Positions 8,791-18,794 of a DNA stretch of 64,000 nucleotides are shown in pieces. This DNA is from Tigriopus japonicus. Lineage: Eukaryota > Arthropoda > Copepoda > Harpacticoida > Harpacticidae. The notes under the pieces were generated by a model that worked only from the letters and a program-made list of their open reading frames with translations, searched no databases and had not been told where the DNA came from. Each line of letters begins with the position of its first letter. Position 1 is the stretch's first letter. The stretch is taken from contig CM021321.1 in assembly GCA_010645155.1 (NCBI GenBank), positions 5,225,742 through 5,289,741 on the forward strand, read 5' to 3'. Both the position numbers and the translations under genes were made by a program.

Positions 8791-10134
8791 TTAGGATTGA
8801 TAATTCTTGTTTTTCAATGACGAAAAGTACGCATTTAGCCAACTTTCCTTGCGTTTGACCCAAGACGAAATGCGATGTACCGATTTTGGATCCATGTCAA
8901 TCACGGAGAGCATTAGTCGAAAACTCTTTTCTAATGATCTAAAATGCAACACAGGATGGTCGAATGTCTCTTGGGACAAGTCTTCAATCTCACGAAAAGT
9001 CAGCAGTAATGACACGTCCTTGGCGGTGACGGATAACAAGAATCGTTGGAGTTGTAGAACATCCTCGATTTCAGAGGGACTGAGCTCATGCTCTAGTTTA
9101 TTATTTGGATGCCACATAACCAATTGATGAAGACCTTCAATGTCTTCAATATTATTGAGAAGTCGATCACAGATGACTTGAGCCTCATTGTCACCAATTT
9201 CCGTTTGCCTTTGAAGGGCAAGAAGGCGTTGAAGAATACAATTGGGCGGAAGAGGATTACTTTTGGTATCGCAAGACTGTCCTCGGTGAGCGCAAGAAAC
9301 ATCAAGATTGACGTAACTTTCCATGACTTCGATATCTTTGGTCTCTTCTAAAGGAGATAAAAGAGCTGTGCACAGGAGGGCAGCCATAAAATCCACAGGA
9401 TCCGAAGATCCGTCATGAGATTCCAATCCCAGAAAATGGTTGAGCTCGGTTTCGACTGTTCGTGCTGTACCGATATTTTCCGTATAAATCAGATCTCCGT
9501 TTCGAAATACCTTAAACCTGTTGCATGGAAACTCGAACAAGTCGAAAATGGCTCGTTTCATGCGGATTGGATCGCACGAAAAAAGATCCAACGGACAATA
9601 CTTGGAAATGCTAGTGATTTCACCCTTGTGCAGTTTGGCATGTTGCTTCAAACACCTATGGCACAAATCCACAGAACAGCTGGCCTTCAACGAATGCCAG
9701 CCTTGTTTGGGCTTGATCTCGAAGGATATCGTATTTCCCATGGTGTTGATCTCATACTCGGGAGTGAGAAATGTACAATCATGGGATCGGATAACCCTTT
9801 TGGATTTCATATCCTTTTTTAGTCGGGCAGGTGGTCGCAGAGGCTGGACCGACTCTTTGACATTGTTGAAGTCCAAATCATCGACGATTCGGATTTCCAA
9901 CGGCCTAATGAAAAGCGAGCCCAATCGAGGCCTCATCACCGTGTTGGCGAAATAAGCAATCTCACCGATTTTCCCATCCACATCCTTGTCCACGAATTTG
10001 GATTTGGCAAAGCGCAAAACACATTTCTCATCGGGCAAGGCAATCACCAAATTGGCACCTCCTTCTCCTCGATAAGTCCATGGTTGATCTACAACGGAAA
10101 TGCTTCTGGCAAGACCCTGACTCGGCGAGTGCAT
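8791..10134 (-). CDS. IPPK: inositol-pentakisphosphate 2-kinase
   Basis: An intronless 447-residue kinase that phosphorylates the 2-position of Ins(1,3,4,5,6)P5 to make InsP6 (phytate). Visible family landmarks are the nucleotide-binding start YRGEGGANLVIAL (residues 21-33), the signature EIKPKQG (around 137), the zinc-coordinating C/H segment LCHRCLKQHAK, ISKYCPLDLFS, and FKVFRNGDLIY. Near the C-terminus are VTAKDVSLLL and LSVIDMDPK. Length is close to animal IPK1 proteins (about 490). The stretch after EIKPKQG that in vertebrates binds the inositide is present. The start is the first ATG before the GEGGAN block. An N-terminal extension of about 18 residues ahead of the usual start is the only oddity. 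Confidence 0.95.
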   Translation of the reverse strand: MHSPSQGLARSISVVDQPWTYRGEGGANLVIALPDEKCVLRFAKSKFVDKDVDGKIGEIAYFANTVMRPRLGSLFIRPLEIRIVDDLDFNNVKESVQPLRPPARLKKDMKSKRVIRSHDCTFLTPEYEINTMGNTISFEIKPKQGWHSLKASCSVDLCHRCLKQHAKLHKGEITSISKYCPLDLFSCDPIRMKRAIFDLFEFPCNRFKVFRNGDLIYTENIGTARTVETELNHFLGLESHDGSSDPVDFMAALLCTALLSPLEETKDIEVMESYVNLDVSCAHRGQSCDTKSNPLPPNCILQRLLALQRQTEIGDNEAQVICDRLLNNIEDIEGLHQLVMWHPNNKLEHELSPSEIEDVLQLQRFLLSVTAKDVSLLLTFREIEDLSQETFDHPVLHFRSLEKSFRLMLSVIDMDPKSVHRISSWVKRKESWLNAYFSSLKNKNYQS

Positions 10135-11144
10135 TGTCGAAAGTGAAAGGAAAACGCCAGTCGTTATCCTCTCTTTGGCGAATTAATGGCTCCTCAAAGA
10201 TCCGTCTTCATGTGGGTACATTGAAATATTGCCCCTATGGAAAAGCGACACGTGCCAAGGACACAAAGCCACGCATATTTAAACGGGCTAATAGACACCT
10301 GCCAGGTGCGGCTTATGGCTCATTTAGTGTCTCTATTTCCAAGACCACTCAAGTGCCTTCAGCCCAATATTGGAAAGCTGGAAGTGCACCGCACCAAAAA
10401 ACCTTGGGCCCCTATTGTTAGTAGAGAAATAACATGAAAATCGTTGTTGACAGCTGTAATTGGTTATTGGGGCCTTTCCACTCTTGTTTGAATGTTAACC
10501 CGGCTTATGAATGTCTTGTCGCAGATCGGTCTTTTACATGACCGACACTTTGATTAAAATAACTCTTAACACTCTTTAAGGACGGATCCATTAGTTGATG
10601 TCGTTGAGGATATTTAACGTAGCTCTTTTGCGACATGTGTATGCATTTTTCCTGGTCCTAGGTGTGGAACAAAAACATTGAGCATCGTCGCTGCTACACC
10701 GAATAAGTGACCGGCGACATTTTATAGCATGGCTGTGGTAATGTTGCAGAAGTTCTTGTTCTTCTAGTTCATTTTTTTCCTTTTCAAATAACTTATACTA
10801 TGAAGAAGCTTGCACCTTGCAACTTCGATGACATTGGCAATATCATGGGCTCAATAGCTGAAAACATTGTCAATATAGGCCTCCTAAAAGCGTTCTGAAC
10901 CCCTGGACACCCTGCTCATGACTCGGCTGAATTTCTTGCAACTCTTGCTGTATTTTCGTAAGGAAAGCTCTTGTGTGGTTTGTCCAGAACCTGCTCTGCC
11001 TCCTATGATTGGTCGAGCCTGTTCCCTGCCTTCCACAGTATCAAAACTCACAGAAATCCCACAAATTTCACACGGAATTTATCCCTCCTTGTGCTCATGT
11101 TAACGATTAATTTACCGCATAATTAACAGACATTTTTAGTAAGA
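10135..11144. other. divergent intergenic region
   Basis: 1 kb between the divergent starts of IPPK (minus) and the MADF-BESS gene (plus), so it should contain both promoters. A hAT-like end (complement CAGGGTGTCC at about 10905-10914) is visible but no partner end or duplication was found. No gene seen. Confidence 0.5.
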
Positions 11145-12017
11145 ATGGAATCCAATCCGACCGTGACGCGATATGTTCCAATTTTACCCAAACCTAATTC
11201 CTCCAACATGAGCTCTACTTTAATCCCAGGAAATTCGTTCCCACCTGAAGATCGGACCAAGAGCGGATCTTCCGGGTCAGATGTGCGAAAAGTTCCATTA
11301 GGTCGGGATAAATATCACGTGATTGAAGCCATTGCCCGAGTGTTACAAGAGCATCCGGCCATTTATCAGACCGGTCATCCCAAACATGTGGATGGAGGCT
11401 ATGTTCATGCTTGTTGGGTGAATATGAGAAGACGACTTATGCAAGAATGCTCGGCTAATACACTCGAAAAGCATAACTGTCTCTCAGTCAGAGATCTCAA
11501 GAATAAACTCCATAATCTGCGGGGTATGTTCCTGAGACAGAAGAAGAAATTGGAGAAATTACAGCAAAATGGAGAAGATGCGTCCAATGTCAAATTGTGG
11601 ATGTGGTATAAAAAATTCGAATTCCTGAACAATGAGTATGTGGAAGAGACTAGTGTACCGGTTCAGTTTCTTACCAGCACTCCTCCTTGCTCACCCGTAC
11701 ATTATTTACCTTCGAAAAAGGCTCGAGGATCGGAGGAATATCCTTCGTCATCTTCACCTTCGGACTTGGGATGGGGATATGAGAGTGCGGGTCGTAAACG
11801 GGGCTTTGATGAGACTTTTGAGGACAGTTATGATGAAAAACCTAGACATGGAAAATCGCAAATGTCCTCGTCGTTTCTTGAGCAAGATGAAACGGATACG
11901 TTCTTGCTCTTCCTCGGTAGTAAATTACGTAAATTGCCGGAAATGCAGCGAGATGAGATTCAAATGAAAGTCCTTAAATTTGTTCAACACGAAATGAAAG
12001 CATTAAAGCGCTCTTGA
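11145..12017 (+). CDS. MADF-BESS domain transcription factor
   Basis: 290 residues, one exon. Residues about 57-163 form a MADF (Myb/SANT-like) domain: it starts HVIEAIARVLQEHPAIYQ, has the WVNMRRRL helix, and ends LWMWYKKFEFLNNEY. The C-terminal 35 residues (about 251-285) are a BESS motif, FLLFLGSKLRKLPEMQRDEIQMKVLKFV. The linker is serine-rich with basic patches. MADF binds DNA and BESS mediates protein contacts; the pairing is expanded in arthropods (Adf-1, Dip3, Stwl). I cannot assign a one-to-one orthologue, so no symbol is given. Poly(A) or UTR limits are not obvious. Confidence 0.9.
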   Translation: MESNPTVTRYVPILPKPNSSNMSSTLIPGNSFPPEDRTKSGSSGSDVRKVPLGRDKYHVIEAIARVLQEHPAIYQTGHPKHVDGGYVHACWVNMRRRLMQECSANTLEKHNCLSVRDLKNKLHNLRGMFLRQKKKLEKLQQNGEDASNVKLWMWYKKFEFLNNEYVEETSVPVQFLTSTPPCSPVHYLPSKKARGSEEYPSSSSPSDLGWGYESAGRKRGFDETFEDSYDEKPRHGKSQMSSSFLEQDETDTFLLFLGSKLRKLPEMQRDEIQMKVLKFVQHEMKALKRS

Positions 12018-12586
12018 AATGATACTAGAATTATATTATTGAAAAGAAAAAGATAGGAAGAGTAAAACCATACTTGTAATGAAATATTCAGACTCGCCAA
12101 AAATATAAAATGTGTAAAAATATGCGGCAAGTAGTAATCATTGAGACATTCAATTTGAATGGTTGGTGTAACGATTATTTTGGAACACTCCGTACATGTG
12201 CCTATGTCGATCCTGGGTTCATAGACGAGTAAAATGAAAGTTCCGAGACAAGTCGAGTTAACTTCCGCCAATAAAAACTAAAAGTGTTGCTAAAAAGGTC
12301 AAGAATTTAGTCCCATGAGCTGTTGGTGAGGCATAGTGCGTACCACTTCCATTTGCCAAACGGATGACTAGTGGGGTTCGATCCTGGCTACTTTCAAAAA
12401 GTCCAAACTTAGCGTTACACTGTCTCTCAATGCAATCATTTAACAATACATGCCATTGTCGACCAATAAGTTGCAAGGAACGGGAGTATTCCTTCATGGA
12501 AAACCCACTATCAGTGGTGTACTGACTCCTTGGAAAACAAGCAAAATGTCAGTCATAGGAGCCAAAAGTGTAGTGAAAGATTGAGT
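12018..12586. other. intergenic, nothing recognised
   Basis: AT-rich spacer after the MADF-BESS stop. A B-box-like GGTTCGATCCT at about 12377 has no matching A box or cloverleaf. Small frames here have no recognisable composition. Confidence 0.45.
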
Positions 12587-12594
12587 GTTTGGAG

Positions 12595-13471
12595 TACTGA
12601 TGGGGCTGATACCAGCAATGTATCATACAGTATGAGACCAGACCAATACAATGAAAGTCTCGCTGGTCTTGATTCCGACTTGAGACCAAGTGAGACATGC
12701 GAAGTGTTGCCAAAATTGCTCAAATTGGGTTTTGCTTTTTTCTCTGGTGTTCGATCGGTTTCAGTTTGAAGGCACGAAATATCTAGATTTATTTTGCCGT
12801 TGTTTTAAACTTAAACAATATAAATTTCAAATCAAGGAACATCTCGTCGATTCCACAACTTGGCATAACATGTTGGCTTCAGAGTTTAAAAGAAAAATAC
12901 CTGAAGAACCGCTGAAAGTGTGACGTGAAATCTTTTTCATTAACACAAAAACTTATGTTACACCCTCCAAATTGTCGGAGAATATTTCATTTAACGATTG
13001 CTTATGTTATTACGTAGAACGCAAAATTTTATTTAACTCGTTAGTGCAGTTATTATTTGAAATTTCCATTTGCTAAAGCCCATCAACATTGAAATCAGGT
13101 AGCAAATCACGACATTATTACCACATTCTAGTCAACCTGGCTAAGAAGTGTGACTAGCAACTAAGATTTGAATATCAAAGGAACCATATTGAAACGGACA
13201 CTATCAGTCAAAAAGCTATTTGATACGGCGTCAATAAAGGTCATGGTCTCCATGCATATTGGAAATACCTCAAAAGAGAGTTAGATTTCGATTACACGCT
13301 TTAACAAAATTGTTAAATACGAATAGGTTCAATCGGTGGCGGACACCTTTTGTAGCTGTCATTTCGTTCGTAAGACTTGATACAGTATTGATGCCAGCTT
13401 CTGAGATGTATTAATTGAGACCGGCTTCAGTTGGTCTCATGTATTGGAAATACCGTCTCGTCCCATCACTA
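12595..13471. mobile_element. 877-bp hAT-like element, TAGTGATGGG family
   Basis: An exact 8-bp duplication gtttggag lies at 12587-12594 and 13472-13479. The left end is TACTGATGGGGC and the right end, read inward, is TAGTGATGGGAC; both are followed by GAGACC motifs within 50 bp. Short terminal similarity, an 8-bp duplication and no transposase fit a non-autonomous hAT element. It shares its end type with 28627-29332 and 32449-32737. Confidence 0.83.
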
Positions 13472-13479
13472 GTTTGGAG

Positions 13480-14189
13480 AAAACGATCTCAACCAAAGAG
13501 AAGTAAAAAGGAGCAGAAATGTTTGGCAATTTTCCATCAACTTTTGGAAAGTTTTAAGTTCATGAATCAATCGCTTGTGAAAAAGCAGGAAAATAATCCC
13601 AAGAAATGAAGCATAGTAAATGTTTCATTATTCGTGAAATACAGTTTCATGAAGTCCAGCTAAATTGTAATTTAACAAAAAGTCATTAAGTTAAAAAGTG
13701 TAAAACATTGTATTTTGAATGGACGAGTGTAGTTAGACGAATTCAGTTGGAGATTAGGGGCTAAACTTGCGAGGGATGGTTCATAACTAGACTCAGGCAT
13801 TTTATTCTTTAAGTTTGTTAAGTGAGGGAAAAGTTCTTGTTTCTGTTGATTGTCGTAACGAAAAATGCGAACCAAGCTTGAGAATTCTAATTCAGTTTTT
13901 GGGAGGGAAAGTCTCAGCTCTGACGCAACTCTAGCCTGTTTGGCCCCAGAATCCCCCCCTACATTCTGAAGCCTTTACTACATTCGTCCGATTACACTCA
14001 TCCAATGGAGAGTCAAAACTCAAAAGAAAATAAATTTCATGCCTAATTTCAGACTTGGCAACGCTGAAGCTGAACGCTCCAAACATCAACAAATGATCCA
14101 AAACACTCGTGGTCTCTCTTCCAGAGCAACATTTCGCAGGCATTCTTCGAACCTTTTCATCTTGAACTTTGACACTATCATTTAGCAGG
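13480..14189. other. intergenic upstream of EXOSC10
   Basis: About 0.7 kb. It must contain the EXOSC10 promoter or 5' UTR. An AG acceptor-like site (tttagcag, 14181-14188) sits one base before the EXOSC10 ATG. Nothing else recognised. Confidence 0.45.
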
Positions 14190-16712
14190 ATGGCCCAAAA
14201 GGAGGCCTCCTCCTCCTCCTCGCCTCAACCCGGCTTTCTTCCCGGTCAAACCCAGACTTTGGACGAATTTTCGCAAACCTCGCTGAAGACCATCGCCAAA
14301 GCCATCCAGACCTCCAATCAACTTCCATCCAAGGAGAAGAAGAACTTTGAATTCTATCACACTTTCAAGGGCTTCCGAAGCGTCATGGATACGGAAGCGT
14401 CCACGATTCTAGCCCAAATGGAGAAGGTCATGCGTTGGAATCATTTACGAGGCAAACCTTCGCATGTCATGTCCGTGCCTGATATGATGGATTTACTCAC
14501 CGAGTGCAATGATCAATTGCTCGAGCGTATCAACACCAATTTGGACGAAGCGGCGGGTTTGAAGAAGGCTCACGATCCTGTGTTGCTGCATATTGCACCT
14601 CGAGCACAAGTCCGATTGTCTGGACAATGGAATGCAAGGGAGGGTCAGACCAATGCCTCCTCTGATAACACGCCTACGAAACTGGTCACGGCCAAGTTTA
14701 TTCCTCGACCGCAAGCTCAGTTCAGAGATTGTATCGATAACTCGTTAGGCCCGTTCATTCCATCATTGAAAGAGAAGCCTAATTCGAAGAAGCCTTTGTC
14801 CATTTTGGTCGAGCATGCGGAGGATGGCTCTGAGTTCTACAGCCACCCCTATGAATACGAACTGACCTTGTTTAAGCCCAAGCAAACCCAGATGGAACGC
14901 GTGGATCCCGTACCGGAGGTCATCGTCAAAGATCAGGCCAAATATACGCTGGTGAACGATGTCAAGGGACTCATGGCTATGATAAAGGAGTTGAAAAAAG
15001 CCACGGAGATTGCCGTGGACTTGGAGCATCATTGGTATCGCTCTTTCTTGGGCATCACCTGTCTCATCCAAATCTCGACTTGGGATCAAGACTTTGTGAT
15101 CGATCCGTTCCTGTTATGGCGGGATTTGTCAGTCTTGAATGAGGTCCTCACCGACCCAAAGATTGTAAAGGTTCTCCATGGCGCTGATCATGACGTGATG
15201 TGGCTTCAACGCGATTTCTCCTTGTACATTGTCAACCTTTTTGACACGCATATTGCGGCCAAAACTCTCAATTATCCACCCGGCACCCGATCTTATGCCA
15301 GTTTGCTGCAACGCTTTTGCCAAGTGAAGGCGGACAAGCAATACCAACTGGCGGATTGGAGGATTCGACCTTTGCCTGAAACTATGCTCGATTACGCCCG
15401 AACCGACACGAGATATCTATTGTACATCTACAAGCGCCTCAAAAATGATCTGATCGATCACGGTAATGAGCAAAAGAATCTCTTAAAAGCCACTTGGGAA
15501 GGCGGGACTCTCTTGTGTCAAATGAGATTTGAAAAGCCTGTTATGACCGAGCGATCTCATCTGGACTTCTTGTTAAAGAGTAGAACCGTGTTCAACTCGC
15601 GCCAGATTCACGCTTTGGCCGGAATCTATCAATGGAGAGATAAAGTGGCCCGCCAGGAAGATGAGAGCCCATCCTATGTTTTGCCCAATCACATGTTGCT
15701 CAAGATTTGCGAAGAACTCCCCCGTGAGATGCAAGGCATTTTAGCTTGCTGTAGTCCTGTACCTCCCATAGTGAAGCAGTCTCTTCACCCGTTGCACATG
15801 ATGATTCTTCAAGCTCGAGAGCAACCTTTGACGCATGTTCATGTTACCGAAGCCGAACCCCTTCGACCGGTTATCACATACAACATGACCGAATTGGTCA
15901 GTGATCCGTTGAAATCGCCTTTGGATCTGTCCCGAATCATGGATCTCGATTCCCACGTTTTGATGGATTCCGACGGAAAGTTCTTTGACAACGTTGTGCC
16001 AACCGAAAAGCTAAAGTCTCGGCCGATAATCAGCGTGTTTGAAAGGGGCTTTGAAAAAGTCTCGACCGAGATTAACGATCCCATCGTCGAACCGACCAAG
16101 TTTTTAAGTCCCTATCAACGTTTTGTCATGTTGAAGCCGTACTTGAAGTATCTGGACGTCCAAGGTGATTCGAAGAAAGACTCTTCGGACAAGGAAAGAA
16201 TTGAGTCCATCAAAGAGCATTTCGCAGCTTTAACAGCACTCACGACCTCCGGAGAAGAAAAGACTGTTGACGATGTTGATTGCAAGGTTGAGGAAGAAGA
16301 GGAAGCTCAAGAAGAAAAAGAAGATCAGGATGAAGATCAAGTTGATGAGGAACAACCCACCAAGAAATTGAAACAAGGCATTCGACCAGAGAAGAGTTTG
16401 TCGAAAGAAGTTCAAAAGCACCGACGAAATGCCATGAAAAACGAAAAGAAGAAATGGAATAAGAAGCAACAAACGAAAGAGGCGAACGGAAATCAAGCAA
16501 ACAAAAGAAAGAGTATGGAATCGGACGTTTCCCAAGAACAACAGCAACAATCAATGAGCGATGATCTTGATTTTTCGCAATTCCATTCCAAGAAGAAACG
16601 TCCCAACAACCAAATGAACGAATGGAAGGACTTCAAAGATGCCACCAAGAAAGGAGGCTGCAAGAAGAAGCGATTTCAGGGCGAGAATAAAAGCATGTCG
16701 TACAAGAAATAA
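14190..16712 (+). CDS. EXOSC10: exosome component 10 (Rrp6-type 3'-5' exoribonuclease)
   Basis: 840 residues in one exon. The N-terminus (about 20-110) is the PMC2NT domain that binds the exosome cofactor C1D/Rrp47. A DEDDy exonuclease follows: D277 and E279 in AVDLEHHWYRSFLG, D335 in LHGADHDVMW, and Y402/D406 in DYARTDTRYLLYIY, so all catalytic residues are present. The HRDC domain spans about 460-550. The C-terminus is acidic then lysine-rich, as expected for the exosome-binding and nucleolar tail. The enzyme trims and degrades nuclear RNA as the catalytic partner of the exosome core. The frame is open 21 nt upstream, but the ATG at 14190 starts the conserved MA-type N-terminus and lies just after an AG. 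MRPS34 starts 90 bp downstream. Confidence 0.96.
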   Translation: MAQKEASSSSSPQPGFLPGQTQTLDEFSQTSLKTIAKAIQTSNQLPSKEKKNFEFYHTFKGFRSVMDTEASTILAQMEKVMRWNHLRGKPSHVMSVPDMMDLLTECNDQLLERINTNLDEAAGLKKAHDPVLLHIAPRAQVRLSGQWNAREGQTNASSDNTPTKLVTAKFIPRPQAQFRDCIDNSLGPFIPSLKEKPNSKKPLSILVEHAEDGSEFYSHPYEYELTLFKPKQTQMERVDPVPEVIVKDQAKYTLVNDVKGLMAMIKELKKATEIAVDLEHHWYRSFLGITCLIQISTWDQDFVIDPFLLWRDLSVLNEVLTDPKIVKVLHGADHDVMWLQRDFSLYIVNLFDTHIAAKTLNYPPGTRSYASLLQRFCQVKADKQYQLADWRIRPLPETMLDYARTDTRYLLYIYKRLKNDLIDHGNEQKNLLKATWEGGTLLCQMRFEKPVMTERSHLDFLLKSRTVFNSRQIHALAGIYQWRDKVARQEDESPSYVLPNHMLLKICEELPREMQGILACCSPVPPIVKQSLHPLHMMILQAREQPLTHVHVTEAEPLRPVITYNMTELVSDPLKSPLDLSRIMDLDSHVLMDSDGKFFDNVVPTEKLKSRPIISVFERGFEKVSTEINDPIVEPTKFLSPYQRFVMLKPYLKYLDVQGDSKKDSSDKERIESIKEHFAALTALTTSGEEKTVDDVDCKVEEEEEAQEEKEDQDEDQVDEEQPTKKLKQGIRPEKSLSKEVQKHRRNAMKNEKKKWNKKQQTKEANGNQANKRKSMESDVSQEQQQQSMSDDLDFSQFHSKKKRPNNQMNEWKDFKDATKKGGCKKKRFQGENKSMSYKK

Positions 16713-16802
16713 AACGTTAACGCATAGCTTTTACATGCTCAAAGTGAATCAATCGAAAACTTATCACTAACGTGTCCCTCTTTTCTTTGGTATGATTTCA
16801 GA

Positions 16803-17555
16803 ATGCCCTACAAATACATCGGTGTCAAGTCGCTGTACGAGGGTCGGCCTCTATTTAAGTTGTTATGCCACTTGAAGGATTTTGGCAAGAACCGAATCGT
16901 GTACCGCACATTCGAGTACTATCAACATCCCGGTGAGATTCATTTCTACCGCATCCTCAAGGCTCAACCCGAAATGGATGAAAAGACTTTGCATGGGCGT
17001 GTCGTGGCAGAACGTATTTTCCGCGGCTTACGTCACCCTCATCCCGTGCTTCTATCAGAAGAAGCCTACAAACCGGATTTTAGACTCGTGCCCAAAGAAG
17101 AAGAAAGCCAATTTTGTCAATGGGATAAAGTGGCGCAATATGATATCAAGAAACATGCCCCTTACCGATCTGAATTTCTGGACATGCCTCCATTACTGAA
17201 AGAAGTCATTCGTCGCCAACGGCAAGCCCGTGGCGAGAAAATCGAACCAAAAGATCTACTTCTCCCCGCCTATAAGATCTATCAAGGGGATCACAATATC
17301 AATGAGGGTGAGGTGGATTCCTCGTTGCTCTCGGATCACATCACCGACCCTTACGACACTCATAAAGACTTTGATCCAGCCCTAATCCCCGACGAGTGGA
17401 ACTATGAGCGGCGTAACCTGCGAGTGGGTCACCGTAAATGGTCGGGCTACGTCGAAGGTCAAGGTTGGGAAGAACACCTGGCCAAGGAAGAGGCTGAACA
17501 GGCATATTTAGAAAAGTTGGACGTGAAAGCTAAATTGCACAAGCAACAAACGTAA
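16803..17555 (+). CDS. MRPS34: mitochondrial small-subunit ribosomal protein mS34 (MRPS34-like)
   Basis: 250 residues, one exon. The N-terminal MPYKYIGVKSLYEGRPLFKLL, then GKNRIVYRTFEYY, and the central YKPDFRLVPKEEE with PPLLKEVIRRQRQARGEK match the pattern I know for arthropod and vertebrate mS34 (RLVPKxEEE and PPLL blocks). That protein is a metazoan-specific subunit of the mitoribosome small subunit. The C-terminal 80 residues are longer than in vertebrates. A splice acceptor (gatttcag) ends one base before the ATG and EXOSC10 stops only 90 bp upstream, an operon-like arrangement. AATAAA overlaps the stop codon. Identity is judged from remembered motifs, so moderately sure. Confidence 0.78.
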   Translation: MPYKYIGVKSLYEGRPLFKLLCHLKDFGKNRIVYRTFEYYQHPGEIHFYRILKAQPEMDEKTLHGRVVAERIFRGLRHPHPVLLSEEAYKPDFRLVPKEEESQFCQWDKVAQYDIKKHAPYRSEFLDMPPLLKEVIRRQRQARGEKIEPKDLLLPAYKIYQGDHNINEGEVDSSLLSDHITDPYDTHKDFDPALIPDEWNYERRNLRVGHRKWSGYVEGQGWEEHLAKEEAEQAYLEKLDVKAKLHKQQT

Positions 17556-17560
17556 ATAAA
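17555..17560 (+). promoter_or_regulatory. poly(A) signal of MRPS34
   Basis: AATAAA whose first A is the last base of the stop codon. The nearest opposing gene begins (by its stop) at 17664, so the 3' UTRs of the convergent pair must be very short. Confidence 0.7.
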
Positions 17561-17663
17561 GAAGTTCTTGTATTATACATCCTTAGGTCTAACTAAGCTT
17601 CACATCGAAAGCTCAAAACTCCATCGATCGACTGTTACGTTCCGACGTTGTTCCCTGTGGATC

Positions 17664-17987
17664 TCACTTGGCTTTGGGGATGGTTGCGCCGCAAACTTCA
17701 TAGGGACGGGTATCAATGTACTTGATTCGGGGATCATCGGGTCGGATCACGCTATAGTAGGGCTTGAAGGGCTTCTCAGTATCGGGATCATTCTTGTACC
17801 AATGGTAGCCCAAAACACCGAACACGAATACCATGTAGGGAACGCAGGCGATCAATTCCGGGACTTCGGCCATGGCGTTCTTCAAGATGGATCCTCCGTA
17901 TTTCTCGGGAGTGGCCGAGGGAAAAAAGCGGAACTTCTCGTACAAAGGCTTGTACAAGCCAGGATTGAAGCGAATCACGCGAGACAT
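17664..17987 (-). CDS. small single-pass membrane protein, possibly mitochondrial
   Basis: 107 residues with the start MSRVIRFNPG and a single hydrophobic helix near residues 42-62 (LIACVPYMVFVFGVLGYHWY). It is followed by KNDPDTEKPFKPYYSVIRPDDPRI, a proline/tyrosine-rich tail. The size, one helix and strongly basic N-terminus resemble accessory subunits of respiratory complexes, but I do not recognise the family. A splice acceptor (tttttcgtag) ends five bases before the ATG, so there is an upstream untranslated exon. GC-rich third codon positions match the neighbouring genes, supporting that it is real. Confidence 0.72.
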   Translation of the reverse strand: MSRVIRFNPGLYKPLYEKFRFFPSATPEKYGGSILKNAMAEVPELIACVPYMVFVFGVLGYHWYKNDPDTEKPFKPYYSVIRPDDPRIKYIDTRPYEVCGATIPKAK

Positions 17988-18794
17988 TTTGCCTACGAAA
18001 AAATGAGGAGACCTATTGGTAAATAATAAGAGGATAGCAATACTACCGGCGAATAAGGCTGATCTTGGAAAGTTTTAGGCCAGATGTTAGGATATGTGGC
18101 CTCGATGAGGATAGGCCGGTGAGAAACTGGATGAATGATTACCTTGGTCGATTTTTTAATGGGGAAGATGGGAAAGATGGCGAAGTAAGCAGAGAGGTTG
18201 ACAACAATGGATTGTGTATGTTTATTGACTTTCAACAGGGTCCCCAGAAAAGCGGTCACTCACGTACATCCAAGAATGCAGAGTTGCATTCCATGACTTT
18301 TTGCTAGTGGACTGATTCAAATTAGAATCCAACATTTAAGCAGTAGAGTGTTGAAAGTTTTCAACAGCTAGTCAAATAACCGCTTTTTCGTTGCTCTTAG
18401 AATTCCACCGTTTTTGTCTGTGGATATGACCAATTATGAAAAATATTCCTCACAACCCTAGTTCTTTCATCGAGTGGAGCTGATCGTTTTTACAGCTCCC
18501 GTAAAATAGAACATTAGGCAGTGGGCAGTTCTTATTGCTTTTACTCTATTACTGTAAGACTTACTCCACGATTCCCCAAAAACCTGTTTCTTAAAAAAAC
18601 ATGAATCATCGACACTGCCATCTTGCCAATCGAAAATCACGTATCAACTCTTGAAAACTCAAGCCACAGACTTCCGAACAGTTTCAAGGGCTGTAAAAAC
18701 GGGTGTTATTGCCCCGAACACATGGTTTGTGCAATTCACGAAGTTCGAATTCGAATCGATCTCCGATTTCTCCGCATCCATCGTCGTCGGCATC
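17988..18794. other. divergent intergenic region
   Basis: 0.8 kb between the start of the small membrane protein gene (minus) and EXOSC7 (plus), presumably both promoters and a 5' UTR exon of the former. No RNA gene or repeat seen. Confidence 0.5.

Noticed and set aside
10900..10925. hAT-type end (CAGGGTGTCC on the minus strand)
   Set aside because: No partner end or matching 8-bp flank was found in the surrounding DNA.
12330..12390. tRNA-like segment with GGTTCGATCCT
   Set aside because: No acceptor stem, D arm or anticodon arm could be folded and no A box at the right distance.
16230..16554. Two long minus-strand hydrophobic ORFs
   Set aside because: They are the antisense of the lysine/glutamate-rich EXOSC10 tail.
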